A stretch of 5,933 nt of DNA, from contig CAIZMD010000505.1 in NCBI GenBank assembly GCA_903933995.1, positions 1-5,933 on the forward strand, given 5' to 3'. Origin of the DNA: an uncultured Bacteroidota bacterium (GTDB lineage: Bacteria; Bacteroidota; Bacteroidia; Chitinophagales; Chitinophagaceae). The position numbers and the translations under genes are program-made. Shown one piece after another: positions 5,933-5,933 of the stretch. How positions within the stretch are numbered: the stretch's first letter is position 1; the number at the start of each line of letters is the position of its first letter. Below the pieces are notes generated by a model that saw nothing but the letters and a program-made list of their open reading frames with translations, was not told the origin of the DNA and did no database searches.

Positions 5933-5933
5933 A

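Noticed and set aside
1..5933. Mobile elements, CRISPR arrays, tRNA or rRNA genes
   Set aside because: I saw no transposase, regularly spaced repeats, cloverleaf or rRNA-like sequence in the window.

Overview
The window looks like chromosomal DNA of a Bacteroidota bacterium, probably Chitinophagaceae-like or a related group. The reasons are the AT-rich sequence, densely packed genes without convincing Shine-Dalgarno sites, a signal peptide ending in Ala-Gln, and gene families that resemble those I know from this phylum. The taxonomic call comes from style and protein character only; no rRNA or marker gene is present.

Layout, left to right. (1) 1-810 (+) is the C-terminal two thirds of a cellobiose 2-epimerase (AGE family), cut by the left edge. 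(2) 807-4602 (-) is a tight four-gene operon. In transcription order it encodes a UbiA-family membrane prenyltransferase, a type III polyketide synthase, a class I SAM-dependent methyltransferase and an FAD-dependent oxidoreductase. The first two junctions overlap by 8 bp and the third is a TAATG stop/start overlap, so the genes are very likely co-transcribed and translationally coupled. (3) 4603-4741 is a divergent intergenic region with short imperfect direct repeats. (4) 4742-5407 (+) is an exported START-domain protein. (5) 5414-5704 (-) is a small PH-like protein, convergent with the START gene. (6) 5705-5933 is mostly non-coding. It holds a near-perfect hairpin and, at the right edge, what may be the last 13 codons of another minus-strand gene.

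How the genes may work together. The polyketide synthase should build a resorcinol-, pyrone- or phloroglucinol-type ring from a (possibly long-chain) acyl-CoA and malonyl-CoA. The membrane prenyltransferase could prenylate that ring, the flavoprotein could oxidise it (or reduce a prenyl chain), and the methyltransferase could O- or C-methylate it. The logic resembles type III PKS / methyltransferase / flavoprotein operons for alkylquinone methyl ethers in actinomycetes, with an added prenyltransferase. The expected product is a membrane-associated prenylated polyketide phenol or quinone. I know of no characterised product for this exact four-gene arrangement, and it is the most interesting part of the window. 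The divergent START protein, a potential carrier of hydrophobic ligands outside the inner membrane, may or may not belong to the pathway.
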